From contig JAJRPJ010000015.1 in the NCBI GenBank assembly GCA_024280835.1, positions 112,159 to 176,158 of the forward strand: a DNA stretch of 64,000 nt, written 5' to 3'. The notes below the pieces were generated by a model. That model did no database searches, had not been told where the DNA came from, and saw only the letters and a list, made by a program, of their open reading frames with translations. The position numbers were made by a program, and so were the translations under genes. Each line of letters begins with the position of its first letter. Positions within the stretch are counted from its first letter, which is position 1. Shown here piece after piece: positions 37,123-45,765 of the stretch. The DNA comes from Candidatus Zixiibacteriota bacterium (GTDB taxonomy: Bacteria; Zixibacteria; MSB-5A5; GN15; JACZUZ01).

Positions 37123-37404
37123 CTATAGCATTTCTGTGGTATAGTCGACAAGAATCATATCTGGCTCGCCTTTGACCATATTTACCACACCATTGAGAAT
37201 CGAGCTAACAGAGGCTTGCTCATTAGCAACAGCCGCAATACCGATGATTCCTGAACGGAAAATGTCATCACGGCCGACTTCAGCAATCGAAACATTGAAA
37301 CTATTTCCGATTCTAAAGAGCAAAGGTTTTAAGCGGGTTTGCTTTTCTTTGTTCGAAGTAATTTTCGGTAATGAGACCTCTATAGTTAAGCTTCCAATAA
37401 CCAT
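37123..37404 (-). CDS. DUF503 (YlxP-like) protein
   Basis: The 93-residue protein matches the DUF503/YlxP family: V-I-G-S-L-T-I-E-V-S-L at the start, KQTRLKPLLFRI-type middle, then FNVSIAEVGRDD, a well-kept family motif. YlxP is found between infB and rbfA in many bacteria and is thought to be linked to ribosome biogenesis; its biochemistry is unsettled. The stop is followed by about 110 nt before rbfA. Confidence 0.88.
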   Translation of the reverse strand: MVIGSLTIEVSLPKITSNKEKQTRLKPLLFRIGNSFNVSIAEVGRDDIFRSGIIGIAAVANEQASVSSILNGVVNMVKGEPDMILVDYTTEML

Positions 37405-37414
37405 ACTGGTATTA

Positions 37415-39754
37415 TCATCCTTCCTGTAGTGTACGAGCGACTTCGATTATCTCGAAAGTCTCTATTGTATCACCAACTTTGACATCATTATAGTTTTCTA
37501 TGTGAATACCACACTCAAATCCAGTCTGGACTTCTCGAACATCATCCTTGAAACGTCTGAGCGAATCAATTACGCCCGTATAGACTTTCGTACCATCGCG
37601 CATCAAATGAACTTTATTAACACGCTTTATGATTCCGTCTTTGACATGACAACCAGCAATGAGCCCAATTTTGGGGGCCTTGAACACTTCACGGACTTCT
37701 GCCATACCAAGGTGACGTTCTTCAAAGGCTGGCGCCAACAATCCTTCAAGCGCTTTGCGGACATCGTCTTCTACTTCGTAGATGACTGAGTAGCTGCGGA
37801 TATCGACTTGTTCTTTCGCTGCCACCTCGCGTGCCCGTGGAGTTGGGCCGACATGGAAGCCGATGATAATTGCGCCAGAAGTTGCGGCTAAGAGAATGTC
37901 CGATTCAGTTATGCCACCAACGCCTTTGTGGATAATTTTGACACGAACTTCAGCATGCTCAATTGATGAAAGTGTTTCAGCCAAGACTTCAACAGAACCA
38001 TCGACATCACCTTTGATCAACACCGGCAACTCTTTGATCTTCTCATCTTGAATACGGCTGAAAATATTTTCAAGCGTTGTATGTCCACGTGGTCGACGAT
38101 AGTCGTATTCACGTTTGATTTGCAAGCGCTTGCTGGTAATTTCTCTAGCAGAACTTTCACTAGGGACAATCAGGAATGAGTCACCAGCTTGTGGAGCCCC
38201 ATTGATGCCACTGATTTGACCTGGATCGCCAGGTTTTAGGCCTGTAAGCTGCTGACCTTGGTCGTTGATAATTGTTCTTACTCGGCCGTGATTTACACCA
38301 GCGACGATGATATCGCCAATAGCAATCGTGCCGCAAGTAACCAAAACTGTGGCGACTGGACCACGTCCTTTTTCGATTCGTGATTCAATAATTGAACCCT
38401 GCGCTCGGATACAAGGATCGGCCTTAAGCTCTAACATTTCCGCGGTCAAGAGTACAATCTCTAGGAGCTTATCGATGCCTTCGCCAGTTTTGGCTGAGAT
38501 TGGAATCATGGCAGTTTCGCCACCCCATTCCTCAGGATTAAGACCATGACCCGCCAGAGCCTGCCTGACTCGGTCAATATTGGCTTCGGGTTTATCTATT
38601 TTGTTTATCGCCACAACTATTGGGGCCTTGGCGGCCTTGGCGTGATCAATAGCCTCTATAGTTTGTGGCATGACACTGTCATCAGCTGCGACAACAATAA
38701 TCACGACATCAGTGACTTGAGCGCCTCGCGCTCGCATGGCGGTAAAAGCTTCGTGACCAGGAGTATCAAGAAATGTAATCGTCTCTCCACTCGAGGTAAC
38801 AATTTGATATGCGCCAATATGTTGTGTGATAGCGCCAGCCTCACCAGAGGCTACGCTTGTTTCACGGACGTAATCAAGAAGCGAAGTCTTACCGTGATCA
38901 ACGTGTCCCATGACTGTGACAACAGGTGGGCGTTTGATTTGCTCGCCTTCGGCTTGAATCTCTTTGATATGCTCACCGATTTCGGTTTCTTGTTCGATAC
39001 CAAAATTAAACTCAAGGCAAAGCATTTCAATCGTATCGATGTCTAAGCGTTGGTTGATGGTTGCCATTTGACCCAGTTCAATGATTTTCTTAATCACCTC
39101 ACCAGAGGAAAGTTCCAAAGTCTTCGCTAATTCACCAACAGTCATAAACTCTGTGACTGAAACAATATTCTGTACTTCAATAAATTCATCTTCAGTTGCG
39201 CCACGACGACGATATTTCTTTGTCTTTTGAGAGCCACTGATTTGGGCCATCGTAGAGCGGAAACTCTTGCTGACCTCAGCTGTATCTACTGTTCTGCCAC
39301 GGCGTTTACGCTTGCGTGGACCACCAGGGCGGCGAAACCCTCCGCCACCACCAGGACCGCCACCGCCCTGAGGACGACTCGGTCTGAACGAACCAGTTTT
39401 TCCAGCAGGTGCGCTTGGTCGAACTGCTGGAGTTGTAGTTCTATTTGAGGTTGAAGAGGTAGCGGGCTTGTTGGGGTCCTTGACAAAATCGCCCAATGAA
39501 CCACCTGCTCCGCTTGGTCTTTTTGGAGTGACTGCACGCGTCTGATCACGTTTCGCTTTCTTCTTGCGATCCATGTCTTTTTTGGCATTGGCTTTCTCAA
39601 TGTCAAATTTTCGTGTCACCGCCGCTATCATCTCTTCGGTAGCCACACTCATATGTGATTTTGGCGTAAACCTTAGTTCACGCACAATCTTGACGAAGGC
39701 CTCAGAAGAAATGCCGAACGTTCGTGCAACTTCATATATCCGTTTGTTAGCCAC
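37415..39754 (-). CDS. infB: Translation initiation factor IF-2
   Basis: This GTPase brings initiator tRNA to the 30S subunit. The 779 residues have an IF2_N-type N-terminus (RIYEVARTFGIS), a disordered basic/Gly-rich linker with a poly-Gly tract and a KRKRRGR cluster near residues 100-155, then a second IF2_N (MTVGELAKTLELSSGEVIKKI). The G domain follows with GHVDHGKTSLLD, DTPGHEAF and NKIDKP, and then domains II-IV. The length is typical. It lies 57 nt after nusA. Confidence 0.98.
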   Translation of the reverse strand: MANKRIYEVARTFGISSEAFVKIVRELRFTPKSHMSVATEEMIAAVTRKFDIEKANAKKDMDRKKKAKRDQTRAVTPKRPSGAGGSLGDFVKDPNKPATSSTSNRTTTPAVRPSAPAGKTGSFRPSRPQGGGGPGGGGGFRRPGGPRKRKRRGRTVDTAEVSKSFRSTMAQISGSQKTKKYRRRGATEDEFIEVQNIVSVTEFMTVGELAKTLELSSGEVIKKIIELGQMATINQRLDIDTIEMLCLEFNFGIEQETEIGEHIKEIQAEGEQIKRPPVVTVMGHVDHGKTSLLDYVRETSVASGEAGAITQHIGAYQIVTSSGETITFLDTPGHEAFTAMRARGAQVTDVVIIVVAADDSVMPQTIEAIDHAKAAKAPIVVAINKIDKPEANIDRVRQALAGHGLNPEEWGGETAMIPISAKTGEGIDKLLEIVLLTAEMLELKADPCIRAQGSIIESRIEKGRGPVATVLVTCGTIAIGDIIVAGVNHGRVRTIINDQGQQLTGLKPGDPGQISGINGAPQAGDSFLIVPSESSAREITSKRLQIKREYDYRRPRGHTTLENIFSRIQDEKIKELPVLIKGDVDGSVEVLAETLSSIEHAEVRVKIIHKGVGGITESDILLAATSGAIIIGFHVGPTPRAREVAAKEQVDIRSYSVIYEVEDDVRKALEGLLAPAFEERHLGMAEVREVFKAPKIGLIAGCHVKDGIIKRVNKVHLMRDGTKVYTGVIDSLRRFKDDVREVQTGFECGIHIENYNDVKVGDTIETFEIIEVARTLQEG

Positions 39755-39811
39755 GCTAGTACTTTCTTACTCCCTAATTACCATAAAGTGATTGACATAA
39801 ATCTAAATACA

Positions 39812-41284
39812 TCAATCAGCGGGAGTAATCTCCTCTTTATTGCCATTTTGTTCGGACTCCTTAGCGGAGTCTTGTTCCTTGGAACTATCTTCCGAAGCAT
39901 CACTGCTTTCCTCGTCTGCGGCAACCTCTGCGTCGCTGAGGAATAGTGATTCAATTCCAGTCTTGGCTTTTTCGCCAGGTCCTGCTGCGGCATCGGCCTC
40001 CGCTTGCTCCTTGCGGATCTGCGCCAGATATTCACGTTGAATGCGATTAGAAATCTCTCTCGCTTTTTCGAGAAGTCCTTCGGCAGTCTTTTCGCCAATT
40101 CCTTCAACGTCGACTAAGTCTTCCAACTCCATATTCGCCAACATTTGAACTGAGACGATACCCATTTCGATAAGCCGATCTTCCATTTTCGGACCGACAC
40201 CGTCAAGGCCACCGATAGGCATAGCCATATCGACCTGCTGACGTTTTATCAAACTGTATTCAGTGTCTGAAAGTATGTTGATTTTCCAGCCAGTTAGTTT
40301 TGACGCTAAACGCGCATTTTGTCCGCCACGACCAATTGCCAACGAGAGCTTTTCATCCTCTACAGCGGCTGTCATTGACTTGCGATCAGCATAGACATCC
40401 AACGCAGTCACTTTCGCTGGCGCTAAGGATCGCGTGACAAATAGTTCGGAGTTTGAGCTGTACAGCACGATATCTATTCGCTCATTATTCAATTCACGAA
40501 CGACGGCTTGTACTCTAACTCCCTTGACACCTACACAGGCGCCGATGGGATCAATTCTGTCGTCGATAGAGCTGACGGCGATTTTGGCTCGTTCACCAGC
40601 GTCACGTGAGATGGCTTTGATTTCAATGACACGTTCGTATATCTCTGGAACCTCAACTGCAAACAAGGCTTTGAGGAAGTCGTCATTGACGCGCGACAAA
40701 GTTATCTGCGGTCCACGAGTAACCTGTTCCACAGACAAGATGATTGCACGAAGTCTATCACCTTGACGATACTTTTCGCGAGGTATCAATTCGCGCATAG
40801 GTAACAGCGCTTCGGCGTCACCAAGATTAACTAGCAAACCAGCCTTATCTATTTGTGTAACAACTCCAGAGACAAGCCTGCCGACTTTATCCTCGTATTC
40901 CTCGAAGACTTTCATGCGCTCAGCTTCACGCACGCGTTGGATTAGTATCTGCTTGGCTGAAGATACGGCGTTTCGGCCGAACTCTTCATAATCCAAAAAG
41001 ATGTCCATCTCGTCACCGATTTGGGCGGTCTTATCTAAAGAAACCGCCTCTTTGAGAGCTATCTCGTTGATAGCATCGGTAACTTCTTCGACAACTGTCT
41101 TAACAGCCATCATTGTGATTTCGCCATCGCTCTTGCTGAAGCTGAAAGTTATGTTGCTGGCGTCAGGATATTTCTTCCTAGCAGCAGCCAAAAGTCCAGC
41201 TTCAAGTGTACCAACCACAACTTCGAAATCTATATTCTTCTGTCTGGCGATTTGCGTCATCGCCTCAACGATGTCATATCCCAT
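39812..41284 (-). CDS. nusA: Transcription elongation/termination factor NusA
   Basis: The 490-residue RNA polymerase-binding factor has an N-terminal domain, S1 (VSGVVTQIDKAGLLVNLGDAEALLP), two KH domains (IDPIGACVGVKGVRVQAVV; LAIGRGGQNARLASKLTG) and a helix-hairpin-helix repeat region (PIGGLDGVGPKMEDRLIEMG; LVDVEGIGEKTAEGLL). The C-terminus is a strongly acidic Ser/Glu/Asp tail of about 55 residues. GGAGA lies 8 nt before the ATG, and a TATAAT at 41298-41303 lies just upstream, so nusA may have its own promoter besides readthrough from rimP. Confidence 0.97.
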   Translation of the reverse strand: MGYDIVEAMTQIARQKNIDFEVVVGTLEAGLLAAARKKYPDASNITFSFSKSDGEITMMAVKTVVEEVTDAINEIALKEAVSLDKTAQIGDEMDIFLDYEEFGRNAVSSAKQILIQRVREAERMKVFEEYEDKVGRLVSGVVTQIDKAGLLVNLGDAEALLPMRELIPREKYRQGDRLRAIILSVEQVTRGPQITLSRVNDDFLKALFAVEVPEIYERVIEIKAISRDAGERAKIAVSSIDDRIDPIGACVGVKGVRVQAVVRELNNERIDIVLYSSNSELFVTRSLAPAKVTALDVYADRKSMTAAVEDEKLSLAIGRGGQNARLASKLTGWKINILSDTEYSLIKRQQVDMAMPIGGLDGVGPKMEDRLIEMGIVSVQMLANMELEDLVDVEGIGEKTAEGLLEKAREISNRIQREYLAQIRKEQAEADAAAGPGEKAKTGIESLFLSDAEVAADEESSDASEDSSKEQDSAKESEQNGNKEEITPAD

Positions 41285-41585
41285 CGTTCAATCTCCAATT
41301 ATACATGCTTTTCTACAGCGGGACTTTAGACCCCGTTTTAGCGAAAAAAATACAAGACCGATGTCCACAAGCCCAATCCTTGGCTTTAGCCAATGGTCGC
41401 GCAAGGAGATAATCGCCCTCGTCAATTTACGCCTGTACCTTGTTTCTTCTTCAATCCATCATGCGCAACAGACGCACATTCAATTATACGAACAAACTTG
41501 TGATCCGATGAATTTGCTTTCCTCTCAGATACCTTTTCAGGTAATCAATGTATTTTACTGCGGCCAAGAAACTCCCCGCTACTAC
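41285..41585 (-). promoter_or_regulatory. Long structured gap between rimP and nusA (putative leader/attenuator)
   Basis: rimP and nusA are normally adjacent; here 301 nt separate them. On the minus strand there is TATAAT at 41483-41488, then a region that can fold through TTGGCT-AA-AGCCAA and an outer GACC/GGTC pair (about 41358-41400). A run of seven T follows at once (A-run 41344-41350). A further CGGGG/CCCCG-like hairpin (about 41319-41337) and a second TATAAT (41298-41303) precede the nusA Shine-Dalgarno. This looks like an internal promoter with an attenuator, by inference only. Confidence 0.4.
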
Positions 41586-42038
41586 TTAGATATACTCCCT
41601 GGCTTCCAAAATCTCTTCCAGCGTGGCTGACTGTTCGCCCTTTTTCTTGGTTTGGACGACTATTTCTCCGTCAGCAATACTCTTTAAAACACCCCGCAAT
41701 CGCTTGCGTTTTGTATCTATAAAATCAACAGCTATTGTCCGACCTAATTTTCGCTGGAACTCCTTTTCCGTGCGAATAGGTCTGTCTATACCTGGCGACG
41801 AAACTTCTATTGTATAGGGCCCCTCAATAATTTCCTGCTCCTCAATTTCCCTATCAATTGAGCGAGAGAACTTGACACATTCGCCAAGCGTGACGCCATT
41901 ATCGGAATCCACGAAAACCTGCAAACGCATAGACTTTCCGTGGTGCATGATTTTCAACTCAACCAAATCATGCGTGTTCGCGTTATCGATGACTTCGCGA
42001 ATCACTTTTTCGACCTGGGTATCCCGATCTACAAACAT
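41586..42038 (-). CDS. rimP: Ribosome maturation factor RimP
   Basis: The 150-residue protein is needed for 30S assembly. It shows the family core: QVEKVIREVIDNAN, LQVFVDSDNGVTLGECVKFSRSID and YTIEVSSPGIDRPIRTEKEF (the diagnostic EVSSPGIDRP). The C-terminal SH3-like domain is present. It is the first gene of the nusA-infB operon, downstream of the proS terminator. The ribosome-binding site is weak (TTGGA next to the ATG). Confidence 0.95.
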   Translation of the reverse strand: MFVDRDTQVEKVIREVIDNANTHDLVELKIMHHGKSMRLQVFVDSDNGVTLGECVKFSRSIDREIEEQEIIEGPYTIEVSSPGIDRPIRTEKEFQRKLGRTIAVDFIDTKRKRLRGVLKSIADGEIVVQTKKKGEQSATLEEILEAREYI

Positions 42039-42211
42039 TCCAAGAACATCTTTCGGGTTTCACCCACTTATTTGGCAACGCCTAGCACACCCAGAGTAAC
42101 TAGTACAACTCACTTGTTCTCAACGGCTTACAAACGTCAATGTCATTCCTTGCGTTCGCTAACAATACTTCAAACTTTGATATATGAAAAAAATATTCTT
42201 TCAAGCATATC
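42039..42211. other. Upstream region of the rimP-nusA-infB operon, no gene seen
   Basis: This stretch between the proS terminator and the rimP start must hold the operon promoter. No -35/-10 pair with correct spacing stood out, and no known leader RNA was recognised. Confidence 0.4.
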
Positions 42212-42237
42212 AAAAAAAGTGGGTCTCGACCCACTTT
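42212..42237 (-). terminator. Rho-independent terminator downstream of proS
   Basis: A 9-bp perfect stem AAAGTGGGT/ACCCACTTT (42216-42224 with 42229-42237) has a 4-nt loop and is followed on the minus strand by a T-run (A-run 42212-42218). It lies about 130 nt after the proS stop and separates proS from the rimP operon. Confidence 0.88.
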
Positions 42238-42369
42238 AGAACGCAGAGCCAATATATTGACGCCTATTGCAAAAGGCAACAGATATTTTTCTTATTTGCG
42301 TTGCGTAACTCCAGACCTCGTTGGAGGCAGTGAAGTCTCGTGTATCCTTATGCCAAACAGCAGCTTGAC

Positions 42370-44103
42370 TTACTTCAAGGTCTCAAGCATGGCTTTAACA
42401 GCTTCATGTATTTCGCTCACCTGTACTAATTGGACATCTGAGCTGTTTCTGGCTTTTAGTTCGACATTGCCGGCGTCTAGCGATTTTGCGCCGATAGTTA
42501 TTCTTACTGGACAGCCGATTAAATCAGCGTCGTTGAGTTTGACGCCCGCCCTGTCGGCTCGGTCATCTAGCAATGTGTCGATACCAGCCGCAGTTAGTTC
42601 GGCATAGATACTGTCCGCAGCTTCACGCAGTGGGTCTTGCTTGTAGTTTAGTGGGACGATTTCCACTTGGTATGGCGCGATGTTCTTAGGCCAGATTATA
42701 CCTGAGTCGTCATGGTAGCGTTCGACTGCGGCTTGGGGTGTGCGGGTGATACCAATTCCGTATGAGCCCATGAAAAAGGGTTTCTCTTTGCCGTTGTTGT
42801 CGAGAAATTTTGCGCCCATCGATTCAGAATATTTTGTGCCGAGCATGAAAGTATTGCCGACTTCGATACCTTTTTTGCACATCAAGCGACCTTCACACTT
42901 AGGACAAAGGTCTCCCTCGCTGGCGGCGATTATGTCTCCGGATTCTGTGATGGTAAAGTCGCGGTCGAGATTGGCGTTTAGATAGTGAGTGTCATTCTCA
43001 TTGGCTCCGACGATTATATTCTTGAGAGCAAGAACTTCATTGTCGGCATATATCGGAATGTCTTTCAATCCGACAGGGCCAGCAAAACCGACTGGGGCGC
43101 CTGTGACTTTTCGCACCATCTCTTCGTCTGCTAGTTCTAGTTCGACGGCGTGGACAAGGTTATTGAATTTGGTTTCGTTCAATTCTCTGTCGCCACGGAT
43201 TAGGGCTACGACCGGTTTTCCATCGGCGTTGTAGATCAAGGTTTTGACCAATCGCTGGGCATCGACTTTGAGGAACTTTGCTTTTAGAAACTTTGTGACT
43301 TGCTCGATTGACGTTACATTTGGAGTGGTGACTTTTTCTAAGTCTTTTGTTTCTGTGTCGATTGTCGGTGGGTTTTCGTCGCGGAAAGTGGCTTTTTCGC
43401 GATTGGCGGCACACTCACATGTATCACAGAACGAAAGATATTCTTCGCCAGCTGATGTATCGACAATGACAATGAACTCGTGTGCGGATTCGCCGCCCAT
43501 AGCGCCAGTGTCAGACTCTACCATACGTGAATCTAGACCAGCACGTTTGAATATCTTGAAGTAGGCGTCGACCATCTTTTGGTAACTGAGGCGATGGCTT
43601 TCGACGTCGGCGTCGAAACTGTAGGCGTCTTTCATGATGAATTCACGGCCACGCATCAAACCGAAGCGCGGACGGATTTCGTCGCGGAACTTGATTTGAA
43701 TCTGGTACATGTTCAGCGGTAATTGTTTGTAGCTTTTTAGCTCACCAGCGACCAAAGAAGTGATGACTTCTTCGTGGGTGCCATTGAGAACATAGTCACG
43801 CCCATGACGGTCTTTGAGACGCATCTGTTCACGGCCTGCGGTCTCGTAGCGACCTGATTTTTGCCACACTTCGGCTGGAGCTAGAGCGGACATGGTAATC
43901 TCAACTGCTCCTGCGGCGTCCATTTCTTCGCGAACAATTTGCGAGAATTTTTGGATGACTCTTTGCATTAAAGGCAAATAGAGATATATGCCAGAGGCGA
44001 GTCGCCGAATATATCCAGCGCGCACTAGTAGTTTGTGAGATATCAACTCCGCCTCGGCGGGAGCATCGCGTAGTGTTGGTATGTATGTTTGTGTCCAGCG
44101 CAT
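42370..44103 (-). CDS. proS: Prolyl-tRNA synthetase (bacterial type with editing insert)
   Basis: This class II synthetase charges tRNA-Pro. At 577 residues it is the bacterial form. Motif 2/3 regions are seen in RDEIRPRFGLMRGREFIMKDAYSF and GSYGIGITRTPQAAVE. The YbaK-like INS editing domain lies between them (about residues 235-380, KPVVALIRGDRELNE), and the anticodon-binding domain is at the C-terminus (YQVEIVPLN...GCPVRITIG). It has its own terminator downstream. Confidence 0.97.
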   Translation of the reverse strand: MRWTQTYIPTLRDAPAEAELISHKLLVRAGYIRRLASGIYLYLPLMQRVIQKFSQIVREEMDAAGAVEITMSALAPAEVWQKSGRYETAGREQMRLKDRHGRDYVLNGTHEEVITSLVAGELKSYKQLPLNMYQIQIKFRDEIRPRFGLMRGREFIMKDAYSFDADVESHRLSYQKMVDAYFKIFKRAGLDSRMVESDTGAMGGESAHEFIVIVDTSAGEEYLSFCDTCECAANREKATFRDENPPTIDTETKDLEKVTTPNVTSIEQVTKFLKAKFLKVDAQRLVKTLIYNADGKPVVALIRGDRELNETKFNNLVHAVELELADEEMVRKVTGAPVGFAGPVGLKDIPIYADNEVLALKNIIVGANENDTHYLNANLDRDFTITESGDIIAASEGDLCPKCEGRLMCKKGIEVGNTFMLGTKYSESMGAKFLDNNGKEKPFFMGSYGIGITRTPQAAVERYHDDSGIIWPKNIAPYQVEIVPLNYKQDPLREAADSIYAELTAAGIDTLLDDRADRAGVKLNDADLIGCPVRITIGAKSLDAGNVELKARNSSDVQLVQVSEIHEAVKAMLETLK

Positions 44104-44143
44104 TGGCTGCTTACCTACTCTTCAGTTTGTTATATGTGTTTGA

Positions 44144-44485
44144 CTAGAAAGCATCAACGAACTTTATACTTTTGTCCAGTAGCTTTCTGAATTGTTCTCT
44201 GTCGTGCGTAACGCGCTTCGGAAAATACGCGTATTCTTTCTTGATGTGTCCCTTTGGGAAATATTTGAACGGTCTTGCTTTACCAGCTTCAAACAATTTC
44301 TCAAGAGTATTTGATGGTAGTTTCAGAGCTATGCCAAACTTCCCACAGACTATAAAAATGTTTCCGTTCGCATATCCTGCTACTGCGCCAAAGACGTTTT
44401 TGTATTCCAGTTCGACTTTTGAAGCCAGCCGTGGACGGGTTTGCCTCAAAAGTTCTTCTAGTTCTCGTAAATAGACTTCATTCAT
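44144..44485 (-). CDS. TfoX N-terminal-domain protein
   Basis: The small basic protein (113 residues from ATG 44485; a TTG one codon earlier is less likely) resembles the stand-alone TfoX_N domain: K-N-V-F-G-A-V-A-G-Y, then GNIFIVCGKFGIALKLP and KARPFKYFPKGHIKKEYAYFP. The family is named after a competence regulator, but single-domain members have no proven role. Before the duplication next to it, this gene would have stood directly downstream of tRNA-Arg. It now stands behind the truncated tRNA copy. Confidence 0.75.
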   Translation of the reverse strand: MNEVYLRELEELLRQTRPRLASKVELEYKNVFGAVAGYANGNIFIVCGKFGIALKLPSNTLEKLFEAGKARPFKYFPKGHIKKEYAYFPKRVTHDREQFRKLLDKSIKFVDAF

Positions 44486-44501
44486 CAATCAGCAATAGTA
44501 T

Positions 44502-44558
44502 AATTTACCCCCATCAGGAATCGAACCTGAATCTACGGCTTCGGAGGCCAACGTGTTA
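44502..44558 (-). repeat. Truncated copy of the 3' part of tRNA-Arg (direct repeat, att-like)
   Basis: These 57 nt are identical to 45387-45443. They contain the 3' D-stem strand, the anticodon arm (CTCCGAA loop), variable loop, T-arm and 3' acceptor of tRNA-Arg plus 4 nt of 3' flank. They lack the 5' acceptor and the first half of the D-arm, so it is not a functional tRNA. Identity stops sharply at both ends. Confidence 0.95.
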
Positions 44559-44565
44559 GGTTTCA

Positions 44566-45363
44566 CTATTTTCTTATAGCAGGAATCATGAATCTCCTGC
44601 CCTTGGTATCAAGCAACGAAACAGCGTTACCGTCCCAATGTATTCGTATTTCAGGGTCCTTATAGTGGAACCAACGGCGATTCCGAATGTCACTAGGATG
44701 CTCAATACTTAAATACTCATTACAATCGCTTGTCTTGATTCCCGAAAAATTGCGAAGCCACCAGCCATCATGAATAGCGTCACAGATTCCATCTGGCATA
44801 AATACATATTCGATGTCATCGACTTCTTCTAAAGTCGGATAACCAGGAAATTGAAAAAATATCTTCACGTTTTCATACCAAACAAATTTTTTCTTGTCGG
44901 CAATCCTATCAGTGAACTCGTCCCATTCCAAACAAGAACCATAGTTGCAAATACTAACTTCCGATTCAAAGGAGCTATAGAAAGGTTTTATCAAGACAAA
45001 CTGCGCTCTGTCTCCAACTTCAATATCAGAGAGCCCGACAATAAAGTCACCTTTAGGAGATAGCCATAAGTAAGTCAAAGTTGGCGAGCTAATCCGCTTT
45101 GTCCTGCTTGAATCACGCTTATCGATAAACTCGATATACTCAATCGGTTGGATCGATATTGGAGAGCCAGGTTTACCTGCTTTCTCATGATACTCCCTCC
45201 AATCATGGACATGTCGAACCAATAGCGAATCATTCTCAACTTCAATAGTATCAACTGGCGAAGTCCAAAACAGGCTTGCAAACGCTTGACCAGAAAACAT
45301 TGGAGAAAGAATTACAACAAAGCTCACAACAAAACACACAATAGTGGTTCTAGCGATTTTCAT
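44566..45363 (-). CDS. Exported protein of unknown function inside the tRNA-Arg insertion
   Basis: The 265-residue protein has a clear signal peptide (MKIARTTIVCFVVSFVVI..., cleavage expected after AFA near residue 29) and a mature part rich in aromatic residues and Asp. It has two Cys pairs that could form disulphides (C-N-Y-G-S-C near 140 and C...C near 193-212). I recognise no family. It starts 27 nt behind the 3' end of the intact tRNA-Arg on the same strand, with AGGAGG 7-8 nt before the ATG, so transcription from the tRNA promoter is likely. Its stop is 7 nt from the truncated tRNA copy, so it fills the insertion completely. Confidence 0.75.
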   Translation of the reverse strand: MKIARTTIVCFVVSFVVILSPMFSGQAFASLFWTSPVDTIEVENDSLLVRHVHDWREYHEKAGKPGSPISIQPIEYIEFIDKRDSSRTKRISSPTLTYLWLSPKGDFIVGLSDIEVGDRAQFVLIKPFYSSFESEVSICNYGSCLEWDEFTDRIADKKKFVWYENVKIFFQFPGYPTLEEVDDIEYVFMPDGICDAIHDGWWLRNFSGIKTSDCNEYLSIEHPSDIRNRRWFHYKDPEIRIHWDGNAVSLLDTKGRRFMIPAIRK

Positions 45364-45390
45364 TTGGTAATCCTCCTGCGTTATTCAATT

Positions 45391-45462
45391 TACCCCCATC
45401 AGGAATCGAACCTGAATCTACGGCTTCGGAGGCCAACGTGTTATCCGTTACACCATGGGGGC
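45391..45462 (-). tRNA. tRNA-Arg (anticodon CCG)
   Basis: The 72-nt tRNA has acceptor GCCCCCA paired with TGGGGGT (a G-U at the terminal pair), a D-stem GTGT/ACAC, an anticodon loop CTCCGAA giving anticodon CCG, a 4-nt variable loop and a T-arm TCAGG-TTCGATT-CCTGA. The discriminator is A, and CCA is not encoded. The anticodon stem ends in a T-T mismatch. Its 3' 53 nt are duplicated at 44506-44558. Confidence 0.93.
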
Positions 45463-45569
45463 ATGTTTTTGATTCCACTTCCGTGTTGAATCTGGCCTGT
45501 ATTGGCGTTGACTCAGGCAGATATAACGTCGAATCTGGGTTGATTGTCAATATAGACCTTTGTGAGACG

Positions 45570-45723
45570 CTGGCAAACTGCCAGTTGTAGGGGCGTCGTT
45601 TCGGCGCCTTGGGGTTGATTCACAAGAAAGGCAGGGAGACCCCCTGCCCCTACATTGGTGAACTATCTGCTGTATTGGGTTTTATGCCTGAATGTGAGAA
45701 GGCACAGCGCGCTGTGCCCCTAC
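45570..45723. repeat. Cluster of three short palindromic repeats with conserved GGC...GCCCCTAC ends
   Basis: Unit 1 (45587-45608, inverted), unit 2 (45630-45653) and unit 3 (45701-45723) each begin GGC and end GCCCCTAC. Their stems differ in sequence but remain self-complementary: GGCG/CGCC, GGCAGGG/CCCTGCC, GGCACAGC/GCTGTGCC. A separate hairpin CTGGCA-AAC-TGCCAG is at 45570-45584. Similar elements are scattered in intergenic DNA of many bacteria. The remainder of the 45463-45765 gap shows no gene. Confidence 0.7.
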
Positions 45724-45765
45724 GAGTGGGAAGAGAGCTTTCTAGCAATCTTTTGGTCCTATTGA

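Larger units (their letters stand above)
44502..45443. mobile_element. Small tRNA-Arg-bounded insertion carrying one gene, no recombinase
   Basis: Two perfect 57-bp direct repeats of the tRNA-Arg 3' half lie 885 bp apart. The intact tRNA is at one end and the truncated copy at the other. This geometry is what tyrosine-recombinase integration into the 3' end of a tRNA gene leaves (intact gene restored, fragment at the far end). The 828 bp between the repeats hold a single secreted-protein gene and nothing else. The insert is AT-richer by eye than the flanking genes. It could be a deletion remnant of a larger island, a cassette moved in trans, or a local duplication. Confidence 0.6.

Noticed and set aside
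41001..41630. 209-residue plus-strand frame across the rimP-nusA gap
   Set aside because: Most of it is antisense to nusA, and the remainder has no start signal or domain. It is an antisense shadow.
44502..44558. Second functional tRNA-Arg gene
   Set aside because: The 5' acceptor strand and half of the D-arm are missing, so it cannot fold as a tRNA.
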